From Pseudomonas migulae (GTDB lineage: Bacteria; Pseudomonadota; Gammaproteobacteria; Pseudomonadales; Pseudomonadaceae), in the NCBI RefSeq assembly GCF_024169315.1, contig NZ_JALJWR010000001.1:3832501-3896500 (forward strand): a DNA stretch of 64,000 nt, in the 5' to 3' direction. Numbering within the stretch: position 1 is the first letter of the stretch; every line of letters begins with the position of its first letter. A program made the translations under genes and the position numbers. Below the pieces are notes generated by a model that saw nothing but the letters and a program-made list of their open reading frames with translations, was not told the origin of the DNA and made no database searches. Positions 8,180-16,811 of the stretch are shown here, in pieces.

Positions 8180-9046
8180 TCAATCGTCGAGGGCTTTCAC
8201 CGACTTGGGCGACAGCCGCAAGCTGCGAAGGCTGCGTTTGACGCTCTTGAGGTGATTGACCAGGCTCGGCCCGCGCGCCATGGCCACGCCCATCGCCAAC
8301 ACGTCGATCACCACCAGGTGGGCGATGCGCGAGGTCAGCGGCGTATAGATTTCAGTGTCTTCGTGCACATCGATCGCGAGATTGACGGTCGACAGCTCAG
8401 CCAACGGCGTCTGGCTCGGGCACAAAGTAATCAGCGAGGCACCGCTTTCGCGCACCAGGTTGGCCGTGATCAACAGGTCTTTGGAACGGCCGGACTGGGA
8501 AATGCAGATCGCCACGTCGGTCGGCTTCAACGTGACCGCCGACATCGCCTGCATGTGCGGGTCAGAATACGCCGCGGCCGTCAGCAGCAAGCGGAAGAAT
8601 TTGTGCTGGGCATCCGCCGCCACGGCACCCGAGGCGCCAAAGCCATAAAACTCGACACGCTGAGCCTGGGACATCAGCGACACCGCGCGCTGCAACTCCA
8701 CCGGATCGAGCTTCTCGCGAACCTCCATCAGAGTGTGCAGGGTGGTGTCGAAAATTTTCAGGCTGTAGTCGGCGACCGAATCGTCTTCATGGATCGCAAA
8801 CTGGCCGAAGCTCGCACCCGCCGCGAGGCTCTGCGCCAGCTTCAATTTCAGATCCTGGAACCCGGAACAACCAATGGCACGACAGAACCGCACGATGGTC
8901 GGCTCGCTGATGCCCACGCTGTGGGCCAGGTCGGCCATGGAACTGTGCATCACCGCCGCTGGATCAAGCAGCACGTGGTCGGCGACCTTCAGCTCCGACT
9001 TGCGTAACAGGTGGCGTGACTGGGCGATGTGTTGCAGCAGATTCAA
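8180..9046 (-). CDS. HexR-like RpiR-family transcriptional regulator
   Basis: Repressor-type protein of 288 aa. An N-terminal RpiR helix-turn-helix (residues about 1-77, ISEPTIVRFCRAIGCSGFQDLKL) is followed by a SIS sugar-phosphate domain (about 120-260; GFGASGAVAADAQHKFF and CISQSGRSKDLL). HexR proteins sense 2-keto-3-deoxy-6-phosphogluconate and control central carbon genes. This one resembles the second HexR-like regulator found near pycR in Pseudomonas rather than the zwf-linked HexR. The start appears to be TTG at 9046: an in-frame TAG lies upstream and no ATG or GTG intervenes. A HexR-type operator lies 48 bp upstream, which suggests autoregulation. Confidence 0.85.
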   Translation of the reverse strand: MNLLQHIAQSRHLLRKSELKVADHVLLDPAAVMHSSMADLAHSVGISEPTIVRFCRAIGCSGFQDLKLKLAQSLAAGASFGQFAIHEDDSVADYSLKIFDTTLHTLMEVREKLDPVELQRAVSLMSQAQRVEFYGFGASGAVAADAQHKFFRLLLTAAAYSDPHMQAMSAVTLKPTDVAICISQSGRSKDLLITANLVRESGASLITLCPSQTPLAELSTVNLAIDVHEDTEIYTPLTSRIAHLVVIDVLAMGVAMARGPSLVNHLKSVKRSLRSLRLSPKSVKALDD

Positions 9047-9093
9047 GGGGCTGGACTCTTCGTTATTGGCAGGTGCCGGGGATGTAGCGCGCT

Positions 9094-9108
9094 TGTAGTT
9101 ATACTACA
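9094..9108. promoter_or_regulatory. HexR-type operator TGTAGTTATACTACA
   Basis: A perfect 6-3-6 palindrome matching the HexR consensus TGTARTT-N-AYTACA. It is placed where it would overlap the promoter of the hexR-like gene and lies upstream of the divergent orphan gene. Confidence 0.75.
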
Positions 9109-9386
9109 TGAATTGGCTTTTTGCCTGCTCAATGCGTAACCGAATCCCTCGTTTTCAGGCGTGCGCGGTCCATGTAGCACTCATTGTCAGAGCTTCAACG
9201 CTCGTAAAGCTGACAACGCCCCTTGGTCGACCCCACTCGAAGTTCTCGAACTTAATTGTTAGAACAACAAAAAATCAAACACTCAAACTTACAAATACAA
9301 CCAACAAACTTCTTTTAAAAACAACTTCGGTTAGTTACTTTGATTGTGCAGGACGCAATCAAACTTAATTACAGGAGTTACACACT
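9109..9386. other. AT-rich structured intergenic region upstream of the orphan small gene
   Basis: No convincing gene lies here; an 86-codon open frame is a low-complexity Thr/Asn/Lys translation of AT-rich DNA. Visible dyads are: an imperfect TTGTCAGAGCTT/AAAGCTGACAA hairpin (9184-9216); AAGTTCTCGAACTT (9240-9253); TTGTTAGAACAA (9256-9267); and a TTTGATTG/CAATCAAA hairpin with a 9-nt loop (9339-9363). The last ends 9 nt before the AGGAG of the next gene. This suggests a regulated leader or several operators. Confidence 0.5.
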
Positions 9387-9701
9387 ATGACCATTAAAAC
9401 CAAAGACTGGACCGCACAAATCGACCGCATGCCTGGCGCAGCTTCTTTCCGCACCTTTGGCACCGTAACCGTTGCACACACAGGCATTATCCCTAAACTG
9501 GTGATGACTGAGCTGCAGGATAAATCCTTTGATCTGCGACTTGAGTTGGTTCTTGAAAACTCCAACGAAGTTTCGTTGCAAGTTGAAACAGACAAAGTTG
9601 TCGAATATAAAGTCCTGGGTGACTCTTATGTTTCAGGCGTGAGCATCTTCTATAAAGGTGAAAAAATTCACCACATCGATGAAGTTCTGATTACAAACTA
9701 A
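9387..9701 (+). CDS. Orphan small protein, unknown function
   Basis: A 104-aa soluble protein that I do not recognise. AGGAG precedes the ATG by 9 nt. It has no signal peptide. Alternating hydrophobic residues (VTVAHTGIIPKLVM, FDLRLELVLEN, VVEYKVLGDSYVSGV) suggest an all-beta fold. Base composition is clearly more AT-rich than the neighbours, which hints at recent acquisition. It stands alone between the HexR-type operator region and a strong hairpin. Confidence 0.8.
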   Translation: MTIKTKDWTAQIDRMPGAASFRTFGTVTVAHTGIIPKLVMTELQDKSFDLRLELVLENSNEVSLQVETDKVVEYKVLGDSYVSGVSIFYKGEKIHHIDEVLITN

Positions 9702-9711
9702 GTCCATAAAT

Positions 9712-9742
9712 GCCTTCCCGCCACTTTGCGTAGCGGGAAGGC
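9712..9742 (+). terminator. Hairpin terminator after the orphan gene
   Basis: A perfect 10-bp stem GCCTTCCCGC/GCGGGAAGGC with an 11-nt loop lies 10 nt after the stop. The tail (CTGATTG) is only weakly T-rich. It also separates the convergent GGDEF/EAL gene. Confidence 0.65.
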
Positions 9743-9761
9743 CTGATTGAGCGACGCATTC

Positions 9762-12629
9762 TCAGTGGTCGGATTGCGCGCGCAGCAGGTCCGCCAACCC
9801 ACCCGCTTCTATCGGGCGACTGATCAGATATCCCTGCACTTCATCACAGCGCTCAGCCTGCAAAAACTCGAGCTGCTCCGGCCGCTCCACCCCTTCCGCG
9901 ACCACCTTCAACGACAACCCGTGAGCCATCGCAATGATCGCCCGGGTAATCGCCGCATCCACACTGCCCTCCCCCAGACCGCGGATAAACGCCTGATCGA
10001 TCTTCACGTAATCCACCGGAATACGCTTGAGGTAACTCAGGGACGAATACCCGGTGCCGAAATCGTCGATGGCCAGTTTCACCCCAAGATCACGCAACTG
10101 CTGAAACGTCGCGATGATGTGCTCAACGCTGTCCAGCAACTGGCTTTCCGTGAGTTCCAGTTCGAGGTAGTGCGGCGCCAGGCCGGTTTCCTCCAACACC
10201 TGACGCACCAGGCTGACCAGCTTGCCCTGCCGTAACTGATGCACCGACAAATTGACCGACACCCGAATCGGTTCCAGCCCCTGACGCTGCCATTCACAGG
10301 CCTGCCAGCATGCCTGGCGCAACACGAACTCGCCGATCGGGCCGATCAGTCCGGTTTCCTCGGCCAGCCCGATGAAGTCCGACGGCGACACGTTGCCCAT
10401 GGTCGGGTGTTCCCAGCGCACCAAGGCCTCCGCGGCATTCAGCCGGCCCGTGGCGAGGCAGAGTTTGGGTTGGTAAAACACCTTCAACTGCTTCTCTTCG
10501 ATGGCTTTACGCAACTGATTTTCCAGCTGCAGGCGCTCGAGCGTGCTGGCTTGCAGGCTGTCGGTGTAGAACTGGAAGTTGTTGCCGCCCAGGTGCTTGG
10601 CATGTTGCATGGCCATGTTCGACTGACTCACCAGCGCAGAAATTTCCCGCGCGTTGTCCGGCAACATGCTGATACCCATGGACGCGCTGACCACCAACTC
10701 ATGTCCTTCGACGTTCACCGGCACACGCAATTTGGTCGACAGGCGCGTCGCCACTCGCGCCAGACTTGAGAGGCTGCCGTAAGCATCGAACAACACCGCG
10801 AACTCATCGCCGGACAATCGCGCAATGGTGTCCGCTTCCGGCAGTGCATTGACCAGCCGCCGGGCCATCTTCTGCAACAGCTGGTCGGCGATTTCATGGC
10901 CAAGGCTGTCGTTGAGCAACTTGAAGCGGTCCAGGTTGATGTGCAGCAACGCCAGACTGCGTCCGCCCTGACGCACGCGCTGATGGGCCTCGCGCAAGCG
11001 CTCGCGGAACAACGAACGGTTGGCCAGGCCGGTCAGTTCATCGTAGTGAGTCAGGTAGCGCATGCGTTCTTCGGATTCGCGCCGCGCCGATAGATCGGCG
11101 AAGAAGCCGACGATATGGCTGACGTTCCCCCGCGTATCGCGCACGGCGTTCAATTGCAGCCATTGCGGATACAGTTCGCCGTTTTTGCGGGTTTCCACCA
11201 GTTCGCCCTGCCAACTGCCGTGTTGCTCCAGGGCCTGGTGAATCGACCCGTAGTGGCGGCGGGCGTCGCGACTGCACGGCAACTCCACCACATTGCGTCC
11301 GAGCATGTCGTCGATGTCATAGCCCGTTAAGCGGCTGAACGCCTGGTTGACTGCGATGAGGGCGTAATTCGGATCGAAAATCATGATGCCTTCGCTGGCC
11401 GCCTCGAACACCGTCGCCGCCAGTTGCTGCTGCGCTTCCAGGCTCTTGCTGGCACTGATGTCGCGCCGAGTGCCGACCATGCGGATCACCCGGCCGCTTT
11501 CGCTGCGCTCAACCGCTCGTCCGCGGTCCTCGATCCAGACCCAATGACCATCGCCATGGCGCACGCGGTATTCAATCTGATAGTCCTCGCTGCGGCCCTT
11601 CAAATGCTCGACCAGCGCGCGTTTCAGCGATGGCAAATCGTCGGGATGCAGGCGCGGCTTGAGGTGACGCAGCATGGCCGTGACGAATTCCGGCTCCAGG
11701 CCGAACAATTCCTGAATATGGGTGTGATGGACTTCGTCGGTTTGCAGGTTCCAGTCCCAAAGCCCCAGCTCACTGGCCTTCAAGGCCAGCGCCAGGCGCG
11801 CCTCGCTTTTGCTCAGGGCCTGGTTGGCCGCGTCCAGCTCCAGGCTGCGCTGGGCGACGCGACTTTCAAGGCCGATCTGAATTTCGCGCAACTCGTCTTC
11901 AGCACGGCGGCGCTGGTCGATCTCCTTGGCCAGTTCGTGGTTCAGCTGGTCGCTACGGCTTTGGGCCTGCTGCAGGTGTTCGATCAGGGCCTGATTCTGG
12001 AAACGTCGCAGCAACCCGCGATCAATCAGCCGATTGACCTGCCAGGCGACCACGCTCAACGCCCCCAGCAAGATCAGCCCGAACCAGCCCCAGCCCTGCT
12101 CCTGCGGGTCGCCGCCCCAGAATAAATAGGCGATGGCGGGCAACAGACAGGGCAAGGTAAAGGATAGAAACGCCGGCAGACTGACCGCGTAGGCCACACT
12201 AGCCGAGAGGGCTGCCGCGCCAATCAGGCCGAACACCCAGGCTTGCTGGATGAAATTGTCGGCGGGCACCAGGGCGATGCCGGCGCCGGCCAGCGTCAAA
12301 CCGGTCATGGCTGAGCCGAGCAAAAACATGCGACGCCAGACCGGATGCGCCTGGCGATGGGGAATGGCCGAATCGAATGCCGCGACCTGGATCACCCGCA
12401 ATGCCACCAGCGACAGCAGCCATATCAGCCAGACGCTGACCAGGAAGTAGCGCTGCGGACTCCAGAGCAATCCCGCGCACACCAGGCCATTGATCAGCAT
12501 GAACAGCGTCGGCAGCAGCGAGCCCTGATAAAGCAGACGCGTGCGCTCGACCGCCATTTCCATGGCGTACTGTTTGCGGATAACCCGGGGCTCCACAGTA
12601 GGGCCCGACAGGTCGGAGCTGAGGGTCAT
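9762..12629 (-). CDS. Membrane-anchored GGDEF/EAL cyclic-di-GMP protein with PAS sensors
   Basis: A 955-aa bifunctional diguanylate cyclase/phosphodiesterase candidate. An N-terminal membrane block (residues about 35-190, several hydrophobic segments) is followed by a coiled coil rich in Gln and Glu, two PAS/PAC regions (about 285-540), a GGDEF domain with RLSGDEFAVLF, and an EAL domain (EALVRWEHP, ESQLLD, DDFGTGYSS, KIDQAFI). The GGDEF signature reads SGDEF, a variant often still active. EAL residues appear complete, so phosphodiesterase activity is plausible. The start at MTLSSDL is chosen because upstream codons encode an Arg/Ile-rich unlikely extension. The gene lies convergent to the orphan gene and divergent from uvrD. 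Confidence 0.9.
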   Translation of the reverse strand: MTLSSDLSGPTVEPRVIRKQYAMEMAVERTRLLYQGSLLPTLFMLINGLVCAGLLWSPQRYFLVSVWLIWLLSLVALRVIQVAAFDSAIPHRQAHPVWRRMFLLGSAMTGLTLAGAGIALVPADNFIQQAWVFGLIGAAALSASVAYAVSLPAFLSFTLPCLLPAIAYLFWGGDPQEQGWGWFGLILLGALSVVAWQVNRLIDRGLLRRFQNQALIEHLQQAQSRSDQLNHELAKEIDQRRRAEDELREIQIGLESRVAQRSLELDAANQALSKSEARLALALKASELGLWDWNLQTDEVHHTHIQELFGLEPEFVTAMLRHLKPRLHPDDLPSLKRALVEHLKGRSEDYQIEYRVRHGDGHWVWIEDRGRAVERSESGRVIRMVGTRRDISASKSLEAQQQLAATVFEAASEGIMIFDPNYALIAVNQAFSRLTGYDIDDMLGRNVVELPCSRDARRHYGSIHQALEQHGSWQGELVETRKNGELYPQWLQLNAVRDTRGNVSHIVGFFADLSARRESEERMRYLTHYDELTGLANRSLFRERLREAHQRVRQGGRSLALLHINLDRFKLLNDSLGHEIADQLLQKMARRLVNALPEADTIARLSGDEFAVLFDAYGSLSSLARVATRLSTKLRVPVNVEGHELVVSASMGISMLPDNAREISALVSQSNMAMQHAKHLGGNNFQFYTDSLQASTLERLQLENQLRKAIEEKQLKVFYQPKLCLATGRLNAAEALVRWEHPTMGNVSPSDFIGLAEETGLIGPIGEFVLRQACWQACEWQRQGLEPIRVSVNLSVHQLRQGKLVSLVRQVLEETGLAPHYLELELTESQLLDSVEHIIATFQQLRDLGVKLAIDDFGTGYSSLSYLKRIPVDYVKIDQAFIRGLGEGSVDAAITRAIIAMAHGLSLKVVAEGVERPEQLEFLQAERCDEVQGYLISRPIEAGGLADLLRAQSDH

Positions 12630-12887
12630 AGGCAATGTTCTTGTTCTTATAATGATGAGCATGAGCCCGAAACGTGGACGGAGCATACACAAGCCAATGC
12701 CCTTACCAAACTGCTCCAGATCATAATTTCTACAAAAGCCCGAAGCCCTTTTACCCCCTGAAAACGCTGGAAGCGAGCCCCGTCAACGCTTGCAGCCAGT
12801 GACCGACCGGTCGTCCTGAGCTTATCTTTCATCGGCTAAAGCAAAGCGGGGTTTGCCCGGTGTGTCTCGGCCCCCTAGAATGCCCCG

Positions 12888-15071
12888 ATGCGCGATGATC
12901 TCTCCCTTCTGCTGAACTCCCTCAACGATGCCCAACGCCAGGCCGTAGCTGCCTCCGTGGGTCGTCAGTTGGTCCTGGCCGGTGCTGGTTCCGGTAAAAC
13001 CCGAGTGCTGGTGCACCGTATCGCCTGGTTGATCCAGGTCGAAAGCGCCTCGCCCCACTCGATCCTGTCGGTGACGTTCACCAACAAGGCTGCTGCCGAG
13101 ATGCGTCATCGCATCGAGCAGCTGATGGGTATCAACCCGGCCGGCATGTGGGTCGGCACCTTCCACGGCCTGGCGCACCGCTTGCTGCGGGCGCACTGGC
13201 AGGAAGCCGGCCTGAGCCAGACCTTCCAGATTCTCGACAGCGACGACCAGCAACGGTTGGTTAAACGCGTGATCCGCGAACTGGGCCTCGACGAGCAACG
13301 CTGGCCGGCCCGTCAGGCCCAGTGGTTCATCAACGGGCAGAAAGACGAAGGTCTGCGCCCGCAACACATTCAAGCCAGCGGCGATCTGTTCCTGGCGACC
13401 ATGCGCAGCATTTATGAAGCCTATGAGGCCGCGTGCCTGCGCGCTGGCGTCATCGACTTCTCCGAACTGCTGCTGCGTGCCCTCGATCTGTGGCGCGATC
13501 ACCCAGGCCTGCTGGCGCACTATCAGAAGCGCTTCCGGCACATTCTGGTGGACGAGTTCCAGGACACCAACGCCGTGCAGTACGCCTGGTTGCGCTTGCT
13601 GGCCAAGGGTGGCGACAGCCTGATGGTGGTCGGCGACGACGATCAGTCGATCTACGGCTGGCGCGGCGCGAAAATCGAGAACATCTATCAGTACTCCGAC
13701 GACTTCCCGGACGCCGAGACCATCCGCCTGGAGCAGAACTACCGCTCCACTGCCGGGATCCTCAAGGCCGCCAACGCCCTGATCGCCAACAACACCGGGC
13801 GCATGGGCAAAGAGCTGTGGACCGATGGCGGCGAAGGCGAAGCGATCAATCTGTACGCGGCGTTCAACGAACACGACGAAGCACGCTATGTGGTGGAAAC
13901 CATCGAAAGCGCGCTGAAAACCGGCCTGGCTCGCAGCGATATCGCGATTTTGTACCGTTCGAACGCCCAATCGCGCGTTTTGGAAGAAGCCTTGCTGCGC
14001 GAGCGCATTCCGTACCGCATCTATGGCGGTCAGCGCTTCTTCGAGCGGGCTGAAATCAAGAACGCCATGGCCTACCTGCGTTTGCTGGAAGGCCGTGGCA
14101 ACGATGCAGCGCTGGAGCGGGTGATCAACGTTCCGGCCCGTGGCATAGGCGAGAAAACCGTCGAAGCGATTCGCGACCATGCGCGCCACAGCGATGTGTC
14201 GATGTGGGAAGCGATGCGCCTGCTGGTCGCGAACAAAGGGCTGACCGGTCGTGCCGCCGGTGCGCTTGGCGCGTTTATCGAGCTGATCGAGAACCTCGCC
14301 GCCAAGTGCATGGAAATGCCCCTGCACCTGATGACCCAGACCGTCATTGAGCAGTCCGGACTGATTGCCTATCACGAAGCGGAAAAAGGCGAGAAAGGCC
14401 AGGCACGGGTAGAAAACCTTGAGGAACTGGTCAGCGCCGCACGCAACTTCGAAAACTCGGAAGAGGATGAAGACCTGACGCCACTGGCGGCGTTCCTCGG
14501 TCATGCATCGCTGGAAGCAGGCGATACTCAGGCCGACGAGCACGAAGACAGCATTCAGTTGATGACCTTGCACAGCGCCAAAGGCCTGGAATTCCCTTAT
14601 GTGTTCCTGGTGGGCATGGAAGAAGGTCTGTTCCCGCACAAGATGAGCCTGGAAGAGCCGGGACGTCTTGAGGAAGAACGGCGTCTGGCTTATGTCGGCA
14701 TCACCCGCGCCATGCAGAACCTGGTGATGACTTACGCGGAAACCCGACGTCTGTATGGCAGCGAAACCTACAACAAGGTGTCGCGTTTCGTCCGTGAAGT
14801 GCCGAAAGGCCTGATCCAGGAAGTGCGGCTGTCCAACAGCGTCAGCCGTCCGTTCGGTGGTGGTCAGCAGCAGAGTTCCAGCAGTCTGTTTGGCGGCAGC
14901 GAGATTCCGGACACCGGATTCAGCCTCGGCCAGGCCGTACGGCATTCGGTGTTTGGCGACGGCGTGATCTTGAACTTCGAAGGCGCCGGGGCTCAGGCTC
15001 GGGTGCAGGTGAACTTCAGCGAAGGCAGCAAGTGGCTGATGCTCGGCTACGCGAAGCTGGAAGCGATCTAA
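12888..15071 (+). CDS. uvrD: DNA helicase II (UvrD)
   Basis: Superfamily 1A 3'-5' helicase of 727 aa for nucleotide-excision and mismatch repair. Motifs are in order: Walker A AGAGSGKTRVLVHR, Ia TFTNKAAAEMRHR, Walker B VDEFQDTN, motif III VGDDDQSIYGWRGA, motif IV QNYRS, motif V TLHSAKGLEFPYVF, motif VI RRLAYVGITRA. A C-terminal tudor-like stretch (VFGDGVILNFEG) matches the UvrD tail. Length matches the family. No obvious LexA box is visible in the 258-bp gap shared with the divergent GGDEF/EAL gene. Confidence 0.97.
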   Translation: MRDDLSLLLNSLNDAQRQAVAASVGRQLVLAGAGSGKTRVLVHRIAWLIQVESASPHSILSVTFTNKAAAEMRHRIEQLMGINPAGMWVGTFHGLAHRLLRAHWQEAGLSQTFQILDSDDQQRLVKRVIRELGLDEQRWPARQAQWFINGQKDEGLRPQHIQASGDLFLATMRSIYEAYEAACLRAGVIDFSELLLRALDLWRDHPGLLAHYQKRFRHILVDEFQDTNAVQYAWLRLLAKGGDSLMVVGDDDQSIYGWRGAKIENIYQYSDDFPDAETIRLEQNYRSTAGILKAANALIANNTGRMGKELWTDGGEGEAINLYAAFNEHDEARYVVETIESALKTGLARSDIAILYRSNAQSRVLEEALLRERIPYRIYGGQRFFERAEIKNAMAYLRLLEGRGNDAALERVINVPARGIGEKTVEAIRDHARHSDVSMWEAMRLLVANKGLTGRAAGALGAFIELIENLAAKCMEMPLHLMTQTVIEQSGLIAYHEAEKGEKGQARVENLEELVSAARNFENSEEDEDLTPLAAFLGHASLEAGDTQADEHEDSIQLMTLHSAKGLEFPYVFLVGMEEGLFPHKMSLEEPGRLEEERRLAYVGITRAMQNLVMTYAETRRLYGSETYNKVSRFVREVPKGLIQEVRLSNSVSRPFGGGQQQSSSSLFGGSEIPDTGFSLGQAVRHSVFGDGVILNFEGAGAQARVQVNFSEGSKWLMLGYAKLEAI

Positions 15072-15090
15072 GGGCCACAGAGGTCCAATG

Positions 15091-15172
15091 TGGGGCTTGC
15101 TCGCGAATGCGGTGGATCAGTCGATATCACTTGGACTGACGCACCGCATTCGCGAGCAAGCCCGCTCCCACA
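15091..15172. repeat. REPIN-like inverted repeat (GAGCAAGCCCGCTCCCACA type)
   Basis: TGGGGCTTGCTCGCGAATGC and its inverse CATTCGCGAGCAAGCCCGCT form a long imperfect dyad starting 20 bp after the uvrD stop. The remainder of the 15072-15374 gap, about 200 bp, holds the upstream region of the Tim44-domain gene, in which I see no further gene. Confidence 0.8.
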
Positions 15173-15374
15173 GTTTGACTGCGCGCTGTCGATGAATATC
15201 TTTCCTACCGAACTTATCCACTCGTCCTACAGACCAAACTTAACAGGCCTTATTGCGCTGACTGAAGCTGAACGCAACCTGTCAGGCAAAAGCCCGAAAC
15301 ACTCTGCCGCTAGCCAGTAACACTTCAGCTGTGCAACATGGCGCGCGTGCCTTCCACAAATGGGAATTCCCTTT

Positions 15375-16247
15375 ATGAAACGTTTTCTTAGCATCGCCAT
15401 GGCGTTGTGCATCGGCCTGACGATGAGCCTCGACGCCAACGCCAAGCGCTTTGGTGGCGGCAAGAGCTCCGGCGCTGCGCCGACTCACCAGACCAGCCAA
15501 ATGGCTCCTTCTTCTGCTGCAGGTGGCGCTGCTGCCACTGCGGGCGCGGCCGGTGCCGCTGGCGCTGCCGCCAAGGCCGGCGGTGCTTCGCGCTGGCTCG
15601 GCCCTCTGGCCGGCATCGCTGCCGGTGGCTTGTTGGCCTCCATGTTCATGGGCGGCGGCTTCCAGGGCATGCAGATCTTCGACATCCTGATCATGGCGGT
15701 CATCGCCTTCCTGGTCTTCCGTTTCATCGCCGCTCGTCGTCGCAAGCAGCAGGAGCACCTGGCACCCGCCGGCGCGCCGATGCAGCGTGAAGTGTTCGAG
15801 CAGAAGCCTGCAGCCATGGGTTCGATCTTCGGCGGTTCGGCCGCACCGGTTGCCGCTCGTCCGGTGATCAATGCGCCAGCCTGGTTCAATGAAAAGAACT
15901 TCATTGAAGCGGCCCGCAACCACTTCCAGTCCCTGCAGCAACACTGGGACGCCAACGAAATGGACAAGATCTCCGAGTTCGTGACCCCGCAACTGCTCGA
16001 GTTCCTCAAGCGCGAACGTGCCGACCTGGGCGAAGGTTTCCAGTCCACCTACATTGATAACCTCAATGTTCAACTGGACGGCGTCGATGATCGTGCCGAC
16101 AAGACCATCGCCACCCTGACCTTCAGCGGCGTGTCGAAGACTTCGCGTTTCGACCAGGGCGAAGTGTTCAGCGAAAGCTGGAACATGGAACGTCCGCAGG
16201 GCGAAAACCAGCCTTGGCTGGTCGCTGGTATCCGCCAGAACGGTTGA
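15375..16247 (+). CDS. Tim44-like domain protein
   Basis: Membrane-associated protein of 290 aa. A signal peptide or anchor (MKRFLSIAMALCIGLTMSLDANA) is followed by a Gly/Ala-rich low-complexity stretch (about 25-80), a transmembrane segment (FDILIMAVIAFLVFRFIAARRRK), and a C-terminal Tim44-like domain (about 165-290, NFIEAARNHFQSLQQHWDANE). Tim44 domains bind membranes and lipids in mitochondrial import; the bacterial role is not established. The ATG at 15375 is preferred to one 15 nt upstream because the signal peptide begins there. The gene is monocistronic with a strong terminator. Confidence 0.88.
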   Translation: MKRFLSIAMALCIGLTMSLDANAKRFGGGKSSGAAPTHQTSQMAPSSAAGGAAATAGAAGAAGAAAKAGGASRWLGPLAGIAAGGLLASMFMGGGFQGMQIFDILIMAVIAFLVFRFIAARRRKQQEHLAPAGAPMQREVFEQKPAAMGSIFGGSAAPVAARPVINAPAWFNEKNFIEAARNHFQSLQQHWDANEMDKISEFVTPQLLEFLKRERADLGEGFQSTYIDNLNVQLDGVDDRADKTIATLTFSGVSKTSRFDQGEVFSESWNMERPQGENQPWLVAGIRQNG

Positions 16248-16274
16248 ACCGACCCGCGTTAAATGTGTCGCAAC

Positions 16275-16300
16275 AAAACCCCGGCCTCGGCCGGGGTTTT
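16275..16300 (+). terminator. Rho-independent terminator
   Basis: AAAACCCCGGCC/GGCCGGGGTTTT is a 12-bp perfect stem ending in a T run, 28 nt after the Tim44-domain gene. Confidence 0.92.
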
Positions 16301-16382
16301 CTATTTCGCGGTTGCATCTATAGCGAGCTACTGTATAAACCGCCCCAACTAAACCGCGCCATCAAGCAAGAGGATCCCGGAC

Positions 16383-16790
16383 GTGGAAGAAATCATCGAA
16401 CAACTGCGTGAAGCCAACGAACCGGTACCGGTCCCCTTGGAGTTGCCCGACGAAGACCTGCTGGTCGAAATCGAAGAACAACTGTTCATCGACATCCCGT
16501 TTGTCTTCAGAGAATTTTTGCTGACCGTCAGCGACGTGGTCTACGGCAGCCTGGAGCCAGTAACTGTCACCGATCCGCAATCCCACACCTACCTGCCGGA
16601 CGTTGCCGCCAACGCCTGGGATGCCGGCGTTGATCGCAGCATGATCCCGATCTGCCAGGACGGTGACGATTACTACCTGGTCGAAGAAGACGGCACCGTG
16701 GTGCTGTGGCAGGCCGAGGAAGAACTGATCGCCGAAGAAACCTGGGAATCGGTATGGCACTGGGCACGGGACGTCTGGCTGGAAAGCTGA
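16383..16790 (+). CDS. SMI1/KNR4 (SUKH) family protein
   Basis: Acidic 135-aa cytosolic protein. The pattern fits the SMI1/KNR4 fold: an N-terminal helix, PFVFREFLLTVSDVVYG, then ICQDGDDYYLVEEDGTVVLWQAE and ESVWHWARDVWLES. Many family members are immunity proteins of contact toxins, but no toxin gene is adjacent, and this Pseudomonas copy sits beside a KefB-type antiporter gene. The start is GTG at 16383, supported by GAGG 10 nt upstream. Function unknown. Confidence 0.82.
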   Translation: MEEIIEQLREANEPVPVPLELPDEDLLVEIEEQLFIDIPFVFREFLLTVSDVVYGSLEPVTVTDPQSHTYLPDVAANAWDAGVDRSMIPICQDGDDYYLVEEDGTVVLWQAEEELIAEETWESVWHWARDVWLES

Positions 16791-16811
16791 GCCGTCTGAC
16801 GCGCCGCGTGG

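Noticed and set aside
9108..9368. 86-codon frame in the AT-rich gap
   Set aside because: Low-complexity Thr/Asn/Lys translation across several inverted repeats; no ribosome binding site.
12822..14945. 707-codon open frame antisense to uvrD
   Set aside because: High-GC shadow of a real gene; no ribosome binding site and His/Gln-rich composition with no domain.
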